A stretch of DNA of 64,000 nucleotides, taken from NCBI GenBank assembly GCA_040757575.1, contig JBFLXA010000013.1, positions 23,321 to 87,320 on the forward strand, read 5' to 3'. The stretch's first letter is position 1, and every line of letters begins with the position of its first letter. The translations under genes and the position numbers were made by a program. Source of the DNA: PFJX01 sp040757575 (lineage in GTDB: Bacteria > Pseudomonadota > Gammaproteobacteria > Burkholderiales > Thiobacillaceae). The notes below the pieces were generated by a model. The model was given only the letters and a program-made list of their open reading frames with translations. It had not been told where the DNA came from and made no database searches. This document shows, in pieces, positions 36,851 to 44,199 of the stretch.

Positions 36851-36994
36851 TCAGGCAACCTCAAACGAAGGCACACGGATAGCAAACCCCAGGCGCAGCT
36901 GAACTTCAGTGCAGGCCAACCTTTGCGCAGCAAAGGTTAAGCGCGCAGCGCGGCCGAAACTAAAGTTGCTCATGCTTACGCGGATTTCAGCCAC
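36851..36994 (-). CDS. Mini-ORF of 47 codons overlapping the nuoC stop
   Basis: A GTG-started ORF whose first bases (GTGGCTGA) contain the nuoC stop codon in another frame. It reads VAEIRVSMSNF, then LTFAAQRLACTEVQLR, and ends TGA 2 bp before the ATG of the next mini-ORF. An internal ATG at codon 8 is an alternative start. Peptide similarity to the second mini-ORF across the shared LTFAAQRLAC core is the main support; expression is unknown. Confidence 0.3.
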   Translation of the reverse strand: MAEIRVSMSNFSFGRAARLTFAAQRLACTEVQLRLGFAIRVPSFEVA

Positions 36995-37592
36995 GGCCGG
37001 CATCTCCGTAATTTTCTTCCCGAACGATGCGGGGGGTGACTTCCCGGGGGTCGATGCTCACGGGCTGGTAGATCACCCGTTTCAGATCCGGGTCGTAGCG
37101 CATTTCCACGTGGCCGGAGAGGGGGAAATCCTTGCGGAAGGGGTGGCCGATGAAGCCGTAGTCGGTGAGGATGCGGCGCAGGTCCGGGTGTCCCTCGAAG
37201 ACGATGCCATAGAGGTCGAAGGCCTCCCGCTCGAACCAGTTCACCGAGGGCCAGACCTCCACCAGGGAACCGATCACCGGCAGGTCGTCATCGGCGCAGA
37301 AGGCCCGCACCCGCACCCGCTGGTTCTTGCGCACGGACAGCAGATGGGCCACGGCGGCGAAGCGGGGGCCTTCCCAGGCGCCATCCTTGTAGGCGGAGTA
37401 GTCCATGCCGCACAGGTCGACGAGGGTGTCGAAGGCCAGGCCGTCCTCGTCCCGCAGGCGAGTGCAGACCGCCACCCAGTTCTCGGGGCTCACATCCAGG
37501 GTCACCTCACCCAGGGCCAGGGTGGCCTTGAGGATGTCATCTCCCAGGGTTTCTTCCAGGCGCGCCAGCAGGGCTTCCGGTGTCAACGGCAT
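36987..37592 (-). CDS. nuoC: NADH-quinone oxidoreductase subunit C
   Basis: A 201-aa peripheral-arm subunit (30-kDa family) that packs against NuoD. The signature VWPSVNWFEREAFDLYGIVFEGHPDLRRILTDY lies near residues 113-145 (only part quoted matters: EREAFDLYGI and HPDLRRIL). It is separate from nuoD, unlike the fused NuoCD of enterobacteria. The start is 15 bp after nuoB; the end lies in the 146-bp repeat region. Confidence 0.97.
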   Translation of the reverse strand: MPLTPEALLARLEETLGDDILKATLALGEVTLDVSPENWVAVCTRLRDEDGLAFDTLVDLCGMDYSAYKDGAWEGPRFAAVAHLLSVRKNQRVRVRAFCADDDLPVIGSLVEVWPSVNWFEREAFDLYGIVFEGHPDLRRILTDYGFIGHPFRKDFPLSGHVEMRYDPDLKRVIYQPVSIDPREVTPRIVREENYGDAGRG

Positions 37593-37607
37593 GTCATCTG
37601 TCCTCGG

Positions 37608-38084
37608 TCAGCGGGCAATGGTGCTGGTGCGCCGGATTTTCTTCTGCAACTGCACCAGGCCGTAGAGCAACGCTTCTGCGGTAGGAGGGCAGCCGGGCAC
37701 GTAGATGTCCACGGGCACGATACGGTCGCATCCCCGCACGACGGAATAGGAATAGTGGTAATAGCCGCCGCCGTTGGCGCAGGAGCCCATGGACAACACC
37801 CAGCGGGGTTCCGCCATCTGGTCATAAACCTTGCGCAGGGCCGGGGCCATCTTGTTGCACAGGGTACCGGCCACGATCATCAGGTCCGACTGCCGGGGGC
37901 TGGGCCGGAAGACGATGCCGAAACGATCCAGGTCGTAGCGGGAGGCGCCGGCCTGCATCATTTCCACGGCGCAGCAGGCCAGGCCGAAGGTCATGGGCCA
38001 CAGGGAACCGGTACGGGTGTAGTTCACCACCGCGTCCACGGTGGTGGTGACAAAGCCTTTTTCCAGGACGCCTTCGATGCTCAT
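37608..38084 (-). CDS. nuoB: NADH-quinone oxidoreductase subunit B
   Basis: A 158-aa subunit with the terminal [4Fe-4S] cluster N2 that reduces quinone. The tandem cysteines of GLACCAVEMM (near 34-43), Cys of GSCANGGG (near 100-107) and Cys of PGCPPTAEALLYG (near 129-141) are its ligands. Length and position are standard. Confidence 0.98.
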   Translation of the reverse strand: MSIEGVLEKGFVTTTVDAVVNYTRTGSLWPMTFGLACCAVEMMQAGASRYDLDRFGIVFRPSPRQSDLMIVAGTLCNKMAPALRKVYDQMAEPRWVLSMGSCANGGGYYHYSYSVVRGCDRIVPVDIYVPGCPPTAEALLYGLVQLQKKIRRTSTIAR

Positions 38085-38096
38085 AGGATTTCCGCC

Positions 38097-38453
38097 TTAT
38101 TCCCAGTCCAGGGCGCCCTTCATCCACTCGTAGACGAAGCCCACGACGAGGATGCCCAGGAACATCACCATGGCCAGGAAGCCAAACAGGCCGATCTCTT
38201 CCAGGACGATGGCCCAGGGGAAGAGAAAGGCGATTTCCAGGTCGAACAGGATGAACAGGATGGCCACCAGGTAATAGCGCACGTCGAACTTCATGCGCGC
38301 GTCCTCGAAAGCCTCGAAACCGCATTCGTAGGGAGACAGTTTTTCTGCGTCCGGCCGGTTGGGCGCCAGCAGCCAACCCGCCATCATGGGCAGTATGCCG
38401 ATGGCCAGACCCACCAGGATGAACATCAGAACCGGAAAGTAGTTATCGAGCAT
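38097..38453 (-). CDS. nuoA: NADH-quinone oxidoreductase subunit A
   Basis: A 118-aa, three-helix subunit near the quinone channel. The conserved loop YECGFEAFEDARMKFDVRYY lies near residues 42-61. It is the first gene of the operon, and a good sigma-70 promoter lies about 75 bp upstream. Confidence 0.97.
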   Translation of the reverse strand: MLDNYFPVLMFILVGLAIGILPMMAGWLLAPNRPDAEKLSPYECGFEAFEDARMKFDVRYYLVAILFILFDLEIAFLFPWAIVLEEIGLFGFLAMVMFLGILVVGFVYEWMKGALDWE

Positions 38454-38529
38454 GGTTTAGTGGTCTGAGGCGTGGTATCCGATTGGCTAAACGCACAGGC
38501 CACGCCCTAGGCGCAGCAGGAAGGCGGCG

Positions 38530-38559
38530 AGTTTAGGCGGGATGTCGAAAACCTGTCAA
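38530..38559 (-). promoter_or_regulatory. Sigma-70 promoter of the nuo operon
   Basis: On the minus strand, TTGACA (38559-38554) is a perfect -35 box and TAAACT (38535-38530) a fair -10 box, 18 bp apart. Transcription would start near 38523 and leave a leader of about 70 nt before nuoA. The rest of the 213-bp gap is AT-richer than the window and shows no other clear site. Confidence 0.6.
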
Positions 38560-38666
38560 GGAAAGGAATTCCAAAAAACCTATATACATCAATGGGTTAA
38601 TAATTTTACTAACCGGTGCATAAGGAAATTTGATGCATTAGCCCCCCATTTCGGGGACTACTGACC

Positions 38667-40016
38667 TCACTCGAATTCCATGGCCCGGAACACCCGGCCG
38701 GCATTCAGGCGGGCCAGTTCGTCCGCCGTGTGCAGGTGCAGGTAGGCAGACTGGTCCACCTTGTAGGCCTCATCCAGGCCACCGCCCCGCTCGATCACCT
38801 CCGCCACCCGGGCCCGCAGGTGTTGCAGGTAGCCCTTGGTCCATTTGGTCACCGTGGCCATGTCCGTGGGCCCACCGTGGCCGGGAATGACGATTTCCGC
38901 CCCCAGGGCCTCGAACTTGTCCCAGATCCGAATCCAGCGGGCCGTGTCCGTGTCCTCGAAGATGGGGGGCATGCGCACGTGGAAGGCTGTGTCCCCGGCA
39001 ATCACCAGCTTCCTTTCCGGCAGCCAGACCATGGTGTCACCGTGGTGGTGGGCGTTGCCCAGATGCAACACCTCGATCTTCACGCCCCCCATGGATATAT
39101 CCAGGCGGTCGTCATAAAGGATGTCCGGCATGACCAGTTCGGTGCGATAGGCCTTGTCCCGGGCCCGGGCCCGCATGCCCGCCAGGGCATCGTGGCCGAC
39201 CCGCTCCATATATTTGGCAGTATCCCGGTGGGCGATGATCTTCGCCCCCTGGGCTTTCCAGTAGCTGGACCCCAGCATAGCGTGGCCCTGGCCATTTTCC
39301 AGCACCACGTATTTCACCGGCTTATCGGTGCGCTTGTTGATCTCGTCGTGGAGGCTCTGGGCCAGCAGGTAGTTGTCGCCGGCGTTCACCACCACCACCC
39401 CGTCTCCGGTGATCACAAAGGACAGGTTGTTGTTGTGGCCGGAATTCTCATAGGTGCCTGGCGCCGTGGCGCCAATGGCGGACCACACCCCCGGGGCCAC
39501 TTCCCGGGGCAGGTCGTACAGGAAAGAGCGGGGGGCGGCATCCGTGGGCACCACGGGCCCGCCTGCCCTTTGCCAGTTGAAGAAGCCGTCCCGATAGTTT
39601 TTCACGTCCTTGTAGCCCAGCTTCAACAGGGTTTCGGCCGCCAGGGGACTGCGCTGGCTGACGCCGCAATAGACCACGATGGGGGTATCCTTGTCGGGCA
39701 CCACGGTCTCGATCTGGAACTCCAGCCAGCCCCGCAGCACGTTGGCAAAACGGGGTGCGTCTATACGGCCCCCGAGGATGGCCAGTTCCGGCGCGGTGCG
39801 CACGTCGATGACCACAGTCTCCGGCCGGGCCTGCAACTGGGCGGCAAGGCCAGCCGTGTCCAGCTGGTGCACCCGGGCCATGACATCGTCCAGCACCGCC
39901 TGGGCTGCCTGGGTCAGGGGCGGCGCTTCCGGGATGGGATACTGGATGGCGGACAGGTTCATGGCCTGGACAGCGCCAGCGGCCAGCAGGCCGCATATAT
40001 ACATAGTGAGTTTCAT
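38667..40016 (-). CDS. Exported rhodanese-metallo-beta-lactamase fusion with altered metal site
   Basis: A 449-aa protein: signal peptide (1-18), rhodanese domain (about 40-155, catalytic Cys in VYCGVSQRSP) and metallo-beta-lactamase fold (about 170-390). The rhodanese half would move sulfane sulfur. The MBL half resembles the SoxH/quinoprotein-relay group. Where zinc enzymes have HxHxDH, this has NGQGHAMLGS, so two or more ligands are missing, although HHHGDT, IAGDTAF and IPGHGG later in the fold remain. The enzyme may use another metal scheme or be a binding protein. A single gene, separated from nuoA by 213 bp. Confidence 0.8.
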   Translation of the reverse strand: MKLTMYICGLLAAGAVQAMNLSAIQYPIPEAPPLTQAAQAVLDDVMARVHQLDTAGLAAQLQARPETVVIDVRTAPELAILGGRIDAPRFANVLRGWLEFQIETVVPDKDTPIVVYCGVSQRSPLAAETLLKLGYKDVKNYRDGFFNWQRAGGPVVPTDAAPRSFLYDLPREVAPGVWSAIGATAPGTYENSGHNNNLSFVITGDGVVVVNAGDNYLLAQSLHDEINKRTDKPVKYVVLENGQGHAMLGSSYWKAQGAKIIAHRDTAKYMERVGHDALAGMRARARDKAYRTELVMPDILYDDRLDISMGGVKIEVLHLGNAHHHGDTMVWLPERKLVIAGDTAFHVRMPPIFEDTDTARWIRIWDKFEALGAEIVIPGHGGPTDMATVTKWTKGYLQHLRARVAEVIERGGGLDEAYKVDQSAYLHLHTADELARLNAGRVFRAMEFE

Positions 40017-40126
40017 GGGACGGACCAGTCGAAATTCAGGCCACCAAGGCTACGCTGCGCAGAAAGTGTGCGGAATGGTATTGGGTTACCAGCCCCTTGC
40101 CTCAAATGTGCCCCCCTGGTCTGGGC

Positions 40127-40229
40127 ATCTCGAAAAACGTGGTTCGACAAGCTCACCACGAACAGAACTCCATGATTTATATGACACCGTGAGCACTGAG
40201 ACTGTCGAAGTGCGGCTGTTTTTCGAGAT
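40127..40229. repeat. REP/BIME-like inverted repeat downstream of the photolyase gene
   Basis: ATCTCGAAAAAC (40127-40138) and GTTTTTCGAGAT (40218-40229) are perfect 12-bp arms; inside them GGTTCGACAAGCTCACCACGA (left) and the reverse complement of ACTGTCGAAGTGCGGC (right) extend the match imperfectly. The TTCGACAAGCTCA-type core is, from general knowledge, a frequent interspersed repeat in betaproteobacterial genomes. It fills the gap after the photolyase stop and may protect or end its transcript. Confidence 0.65.
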
Positions 40230-40240
40230 ACCCCAGGGTA

Positions 40241-41653
40241 TTACCCCACGCTTTTGAACAAGGCCAGGGCGGTTTCCCGGGCCCGGGCATGGTCCACCCG
40301 GGGCAAGGGGTAGTCCCGGCCCGGTACCACGCCGCTATGTGCCTGCTCGGCAGCCGGCAGCTTCCAGGGGGCGTGCAGGTATTTGTCCGGCACCGCCGCC
40401 AGTTCCGGCACATAGCGGCGGATGAAGCGGCCCTGGGGGTCGAAGCGTTCCGACTGGGTCACCGGGTTGAAGATGCGGAACCAGGGCTGGGCATCCGTGC
40501 CCACGCCCGCACTCCACTGCCAGCCACCGATGTTGGCCGCCTGGTCGTAGTCCAGCAGCTTTGCGGCGAAGTACCGCTCCCCCAGGCGCCAGTCCACGTG
40601 CAGGTCCTTCACCAGGAAGCTGGCGGCCACCATGCGCAGGCGGTTGTGCATGTAGCCGGTCTGGTTCAACTGGCGCAGGGCCGCGTCCACCAGGGGGTAA
40701 CCGGTGCGGGCTTCGCACCAGGCCTCGAAATGCCCCGGGGGGTTGGGCCAGGGCAAGTTTTCGAACTTGGCCTGGAAGGCGTGATCCACCGTATCCGGGT
40801 ACTGCCATAGCAACATCTGGTAGAACTCCCGCCAGATCAGTTCAGACAACCAGGTGTCCGCCCCTTCCCCGCCCCGGTCCAGGGCATCGCGGGCCAGGGT
40901 CCGCACGGACACCGTGCCGAAGCGCAGGTGCACGGACAGATAGGAAGGGCCTTTGACGGCGGGAAAGTCCCGGGTCTCCCGGTAACGGTCAAGCCGGTCC
41001 TGGAAATCCTGCCAGCGGGCCATCGCCCCCGCCTCGCCCGGGACGATGCCCAGTTCTTCCAGATTGGTCTTCTCGAACCCCAGTTCGGCCAGGCCGGGTA
41101 AAGTGGAATCGCTCCCTGGGGCCAGCCGATGCCACAGCCCGTCACAGATGTGAGGCATTAGATGGACTCCCTCCACCCGCCCCAGCCAGGCCCGCTTGTA
41201 GGGGGTGAATACGTGGAACGGCGTGCCGGCGGCAGTGCGCAGCTCGTCGGTTTCGAACACCACCTGATCCTTCACCAGGTGCAACGCCCGGCCCGCCGCC
41301 GCCAGGGCCTGGGTCACGGCCTGGTCCCGCTGCCGGGCCCCGGGTTCGTAGTCCCGGGCGGCGAACACCGCTTCCGCCCCCAGCCGGGCAGCCAGGCGGG
41401 GAATTTCCAGCCGGGCGGCGCCATGCAGCACATGCAGCCCGCCGCCCCGGGCTTCCAGGTCCGCTTTCAGGGCCGCCACGCTGCCGTGGATGAATTCCAC
41501 CCGCCGGTCGGCCTTGTCCGCCAGGGCATCCAGGATGTCAGTGTCGAATACAAATACGCAATGCACCTGGTGTGCGGCCTGCAAGGCGGCAGCCAGGGCG
41601 GCGTTGTCCGTCAGGCGCAGGTCGCGCCGGAACCAGATCAGGGCGGTTTTCAC
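40241..41653 (-). CDS. phrB: Deoxyribodipyrimidine photolyase (class I CPD type)
   Basis: A 470-aa light-driven DNA repair enzyme that splits cyclobutane pyrimidine dimers. N-terminal photolyase fold begins KTALIWFRRDLRLTDN; the FAD-binding half includes GEGADTWLSELIWREFYQMLL-type sequence near 265-285, MHNRLRMVAASFLVKDL and NIGGWQWSAGVGTDAQPWFRIFNP (near 360-385), with conserved tryptophans. GTG at 41653 is chosen because the family N-terminus starts there; the longer open frame upstream runs through yqgE. It is divergent from yqgE. Confidence 0.94.
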   Translation of the reverse strand: MKTALIWFRRDLRLTDNAALAAALQAAHQVHCVFVFDTDILDALADKADRRVEFIHGSVAALKADLEARGGGLHVLHGAARLEIPRLAARLGAEAVFAARDYEPGARQRDQAVTQALAAAGRALHLVKDQVVFETDELRTAAGTPFHVFTPYKRAWLGRVEGVHLMPHICDGLWHRLAPGSDSTLPGLAELGFEKTNLEELGIVPGEAGAMARWQDFQDRLDRYRETRDFPAVKGPSYLSVHLRFGTVSVRTLARDALDRGGEGADTWLSELIWREFYQMLLWQYPDTVDHAFQAKFENLPWPNPPGHFEAWCEARTGYPLVDAALRQLNQTGYMHNRLRMVAASFLVKDLHVDWRLGERYFAAKLLDYDQAANIGGWQWSAGVGTDAQPWFRIFNPVTQSERFDPQGRFIRRYVPELAAVPDKYLHAPWKLPAAEQAHSGVVPGRDYPLPRVDHARARETALALFKSVG

Positions 41654-41713
41654 GCTGGCATTCTGGGGGCGCGAAGGCGGAGTTACAATCCGTCCCAGAC
41701 TCTGGACACCCCC

Positions 41714-42274
41714 ATGGAAAACGCCAACTTCACCGACCACTTCCTGATCGCCATGCCCAACATGCTGGACCCCAACTTTGCCGGTACGCTGACCTACGTC
41801 TGCGACCATGGCGAACAGGGGGCCATGGGCGTGGTGGTGAACCGCCCCATCGAGTTGAACCTGGAGGCCCTGTTCACCCAGATCGGCCTGGACCTGGCGG
41901 ACGAGCAGATGAAGAAGGCCACCGTGTATTACGGCGGCCCGGTGCAATCCGAACGGGGCTTCGTGCTGCACCGCCCCGTGGGGGATTGGGGCTCCACCCT
42001 GGCGGTGAACGACGGCGTGGGCCTGACCACCTCCAAGGACGTGCTGGAAGCCACCGCCCGCCAGGAAGGTCCCAAGGAAATCCTGGTGACCCTGGGCTAC
42101 GCCGGCTGGGGCCCGGGACAGCTGGAAGACGAGATCAAGCAGAACGCCTGGCTGACGGTGAAGGCAGACCCGGAGATCATCTTCGGCTTGCCCCCGGAGC
42201 AACGCTTCTCGGCGGCCATGCACCTGCTGGGCATCGACCTGTCCATGCTCTCCGAGGAAGCCGGCCACGCATGA
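41714..42274 (+). CDS. yqgE: YqgE/AlgH-family protein
   Basis: A 186-aa protein of the UPF0301 (YqgE/AlgH) family of unknown biochemical role. Family landmarks are FLIAMPNMLDPNF near residues 10-22, GAMGVVVNRP near 36-45, YGGPVQSERGFVLH and LGYAGWGPGQLEDEI. The ATG at 41714 begins at MENANFTDHFLIA; the open frame further upstream is antisense to the photolyase. It overlaps ruvX by ATGA, the usual pair. Confidence 0.93.
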   Translation: MENANFTDHFLIAMPNMLDPNFAGTLTYVCDHGEQGAMGVVVNRPIELNLEALFTQIGLDLADEQMKKATVYYGGPVQSERGFVLHRPVGDWGSTLAVNDGVGLTTSKDVLEATARQEGPKEILVTLGYAGWGPGQLEDEIKQNAWLTVKADPEIIFGLPPEQRFSAAMHLLGIDLSMLSEEAGHA

Positions 42275-42738
42275 GCCTGCCCTCCGCCGAACGGTCCGGC
42301 ACGGCGCCTGATTCGGGCGCGCTGCTGGCCTTCGATTTCGGCCTAAAGCGCATCGGCATTGCCGTAGGCGACCGGGAAACCCGGCTTGCCCACCCCCTGG
42401 ATCTCATCGAAGCAGAAGACAACGACACCCGCTTTGCCCGCATTGGCGCCCTGATTGCCGAATGGCGCCCCGGGACCCTGGTGGTGGGCCTGCCCCTGTC
42501 CATGGACGGTGAGGAGCACGACCTCAGCCGCCGGGCCCGGCGCTTCGCCAACCAGCTCAATGGCCGCTTCGGTCTGCCCGTCGCCCTGGTGGACGAACGC
42601 CTCACCTCCTTCGACGCCGACCTGCGCCTGCGGGAAGCCGGCGTGAAGGGGCGAAACCGGAAAGGCCTGGACGACCGCCTGGCCGCCCAGCAAATCCTGC
42701 AGGACTATCTGGACCAACATGAATCTACCCACGCCTGA
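42271..42738 (+). CDS. ruvX: Holliday-junction resolvase-like RuvX (YqgF)
   Basis: A 155-aa RNase H-fold nuclease-like protein needed for 16S rRNA 5' processing in some bacteria. The first acidic motif is AFDFGLKRIGIAVGD near residues 19-33, the second is in VDERLTS near 109-115, and DDRLAAQQILQDYL follows. The ATG at 42271 overlaps yqgE by 4 bp and the 3' end overlaps pyrR by 20 bp. Confidence 0.94.
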   Translation: MSLPSAERSGTAPDSGALLAFDFGLKRIGIAVGDRETRLAHPLDLIEAEDNDTRFARIGALIAEWRPGTLVVGLPLSMDGEEHDLSRRARRFANQLNGRFGLPVALVDERLTSFDADLRLREAGVKGRNRKGLDDRLAAQQILQDYLDQHESTHA

Positions 42739-43234
42739 ACAATTGATCGACGCCCTGGTGACACGGATCGCCGCGCAAATGGCGCCCGGAGGATGGCAGC
42801 CCACGGCCCTGGTGGGCATGCACACCGGTGGCGTCTGGGTCATGGAAGCCCTGGTGGAACGCCTGGGCCTCCAAGCCCTGCCCAGCGGCACCCTGGACAC
42901 ATCCTTCTACCGGGACGACTACGCCCAGCGGGGCCTCCACGACGAGGTCAAGCCCTCCCGCATCTCCTTCGACGTCAGCGACCAGCGCATCCTGCTCATC
43001 GACGACGTGCTCAACACCGGACGGAGCGTGCGGGCCGCCATGAACCTGCTGTTCGACTACGGCCGTCCGGCGGGCATCCGCCTGGCCGTACTGGTGGATC
43101 GGGGCGGGCGTCAGCTTCCCATTTGCGCGGACTACGCGGGGCTGAGCCTGGACCTGCCCCAGGCGGCGCGCATCAACCTGGCCCGGGACGAGGCGGGCCA
43201 ACTCAGTCTGGTCGTTACCGAGAGGCAGACATGA
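42719..43234 (+). CDS. pyrR: PyrR-family regulator/uracil phosphoribosyltransferase
   Basis: A 171-aa phosphoribosyltransferase-fold protein. In Gram-positives PyrR binds pyr mRNA; in proteobacteria it is usually present ahead of pyrB with less certain function. The PRPP motif ILLIDDVLNTGRS lies near residues 96-108. It overlaps both ruvX and pyrB. No PyrR-binding hairpin with the Bacillus anti-antiterminator consensus was recognised upstream of pyrB. Confidence 0.92.
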   Translation: MNLPTPEQLIDALVTRIAAQMAPGGWQPTALVGMHTGGVWVMEALVERLGLQALPSGTLDTSFYRDDYAQRGLHDEVKPSRISFDVSDQRILLIDDVLNTGRSVRAAMNLLFDYGRPAGIRLAVLVDRGGRQLPICADYAGLSLDLPQAARINLARDEAGQLSLVVTERQT

Positions 43235-44199
43235 GCCCCAAGCTGACCCCCCACCCCCAACTGACCGAAGACGGCCGCCTGCGCCACCTGCTCACCCTGG
43301 ACGGCCTGCCGGCCCGCATCCTCACCCAGATCCTGGATACGGCCGAATCCTTCATCAACGCCGACACCGGCGAAGTCAAGAAGGTGCCCCTGCTGCGGGG
43401 CGTGGCCATCTTCAACATCTTCTTCGAGAACTCCACCCGCACCCGCACCACTTTCGAGATCGCCGCCAAGCGCCTGAGTGCCGACGTGGTGAACCTGAAC
43501 ATCGGCACCTCCTCCCAGAGCAAGGGGGAAACCCTGCTGGACACGGTGGCCAACCTGTCTGCCATGCAGGCGGACATGTTCGTGGTGCGCCACGCCGCCG
43601 CCGGCGCCGCCCACCTCATCGCCCGCCACGTGGCACCCCACATCCACGTGGTGAACGCCGGTGACGGCCGGGCCGCCCACCCCACCCAGGGCCTGCTGGA
43701 CATGTACACCCTGCGCCACTTCAAGGGGGACTTCCACAAGCTGCGGGTGGCCATCGTCGGAGACGTGCTCCACTCCCGGGTGGCCCGCTCCCAGATCCAC
43801 GCCCTCACCACCCTGGGCTGCCCCGAGGTGCGGGTGGTGGCACCCCGCACCCTGTTGCCGAGGGACGTGGAAAGCATGGGGGTGCATGTGTACGAACGCA
43901 TAGAAGAAGGCATCAAGGACGTGGACGCCGTGCTCATGCTGCGCCTGCAGAACGAACGCATGCAGGGCGCCCGCCTGCCCAGTGCCGGCGAGTATTACAA
44001 GCGCTGGGGCCTCACCCCGGACAAACTCAAATACGCCAAGCCCGACGCCATCGTCATGCACCCCGGCCCCATGAATCGGGGCGTGGAAATCGACTCCGAC
44101 GTGGCCGACGGCAAGCAGGCGGTGATCCTGCCCCAGGTCACCTACGGCATCGCGGTACGCATGGCGGTGATGAGCCTGCTGGCGGGAGGACAGGCATGA
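43231..44199 (+). CDS. pyrB: Aspartate carbamoyltransferase catalytic subunit
   Basis: A 322-aa enzyme that joins carbamoyl phosphate and aspartate, the second step of UMP synthesis. The carbamoyl-phosphate motif FENSTRTRTTFE lies near residues 67-78, with HPTQGLLD near 150 and the MHPGPMNRGVE loop near 277. The ATG at 43231 overlaps pyrR as ATGA. The regulatory chain pyrI is absent; the next gene is the inactive dihydroorotase that holds this ATCase type together. Confidence 0.97.
   Translation: MSPKLTPHPQLTEDGRLRHLLTLDGLPARILTQILDTAESFINADTGEVKKVPLLRGVAIFNIFFENSTRTRTTFEIAAKRLSADVVNLNIGTSSQSKGETLLDTVANLSAMQADMFVVRHAAAGAAHLIARHVAPHIHVVNAGDGRAAHPTQGLLDMYTLRHFKGDFHKLRVAIVGDVLHSRVARSQIHALTTLGCPEVRVVAPRTLLPRDVESMGVHVYERIEEGIKDVDAVLMLRLQNERMQGARLPSAGEYYKRWGLTPDKLKYAKPDAIVMHPGPMNRGVEIDSDVADGKQAVILPQVTYGIAVRMAVMSLLAGGQA

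Larger units (their letters stand above)
36670..36994. repeat. Tandem 146-bp repeat of the nuoD 5' end in the nuoC-nuoD gap
   Basis: The motif AAAGTT, part of the reverse complement of codons for NYTLNF, recurs at 36670, 36816 and 36962, exactly 146 bp apart. Unit 1 is the real nuoD start; units 2 and 3 are diverged copies whose start sites read ATG/GTG GCT GA(G/A) ATC CGC. Each spacer holds a palindrome: TAACCTTTG/CAAAGGTTA at 36771-36793 and AACCTTTG/CAAAGGTT at 36918-36938, both with loop CGCAG. The nuoC stop lies inside unit 3, suggesting the ancestral nuoC-nuoD junction was stretched by duplication. Confidence 0.85.
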
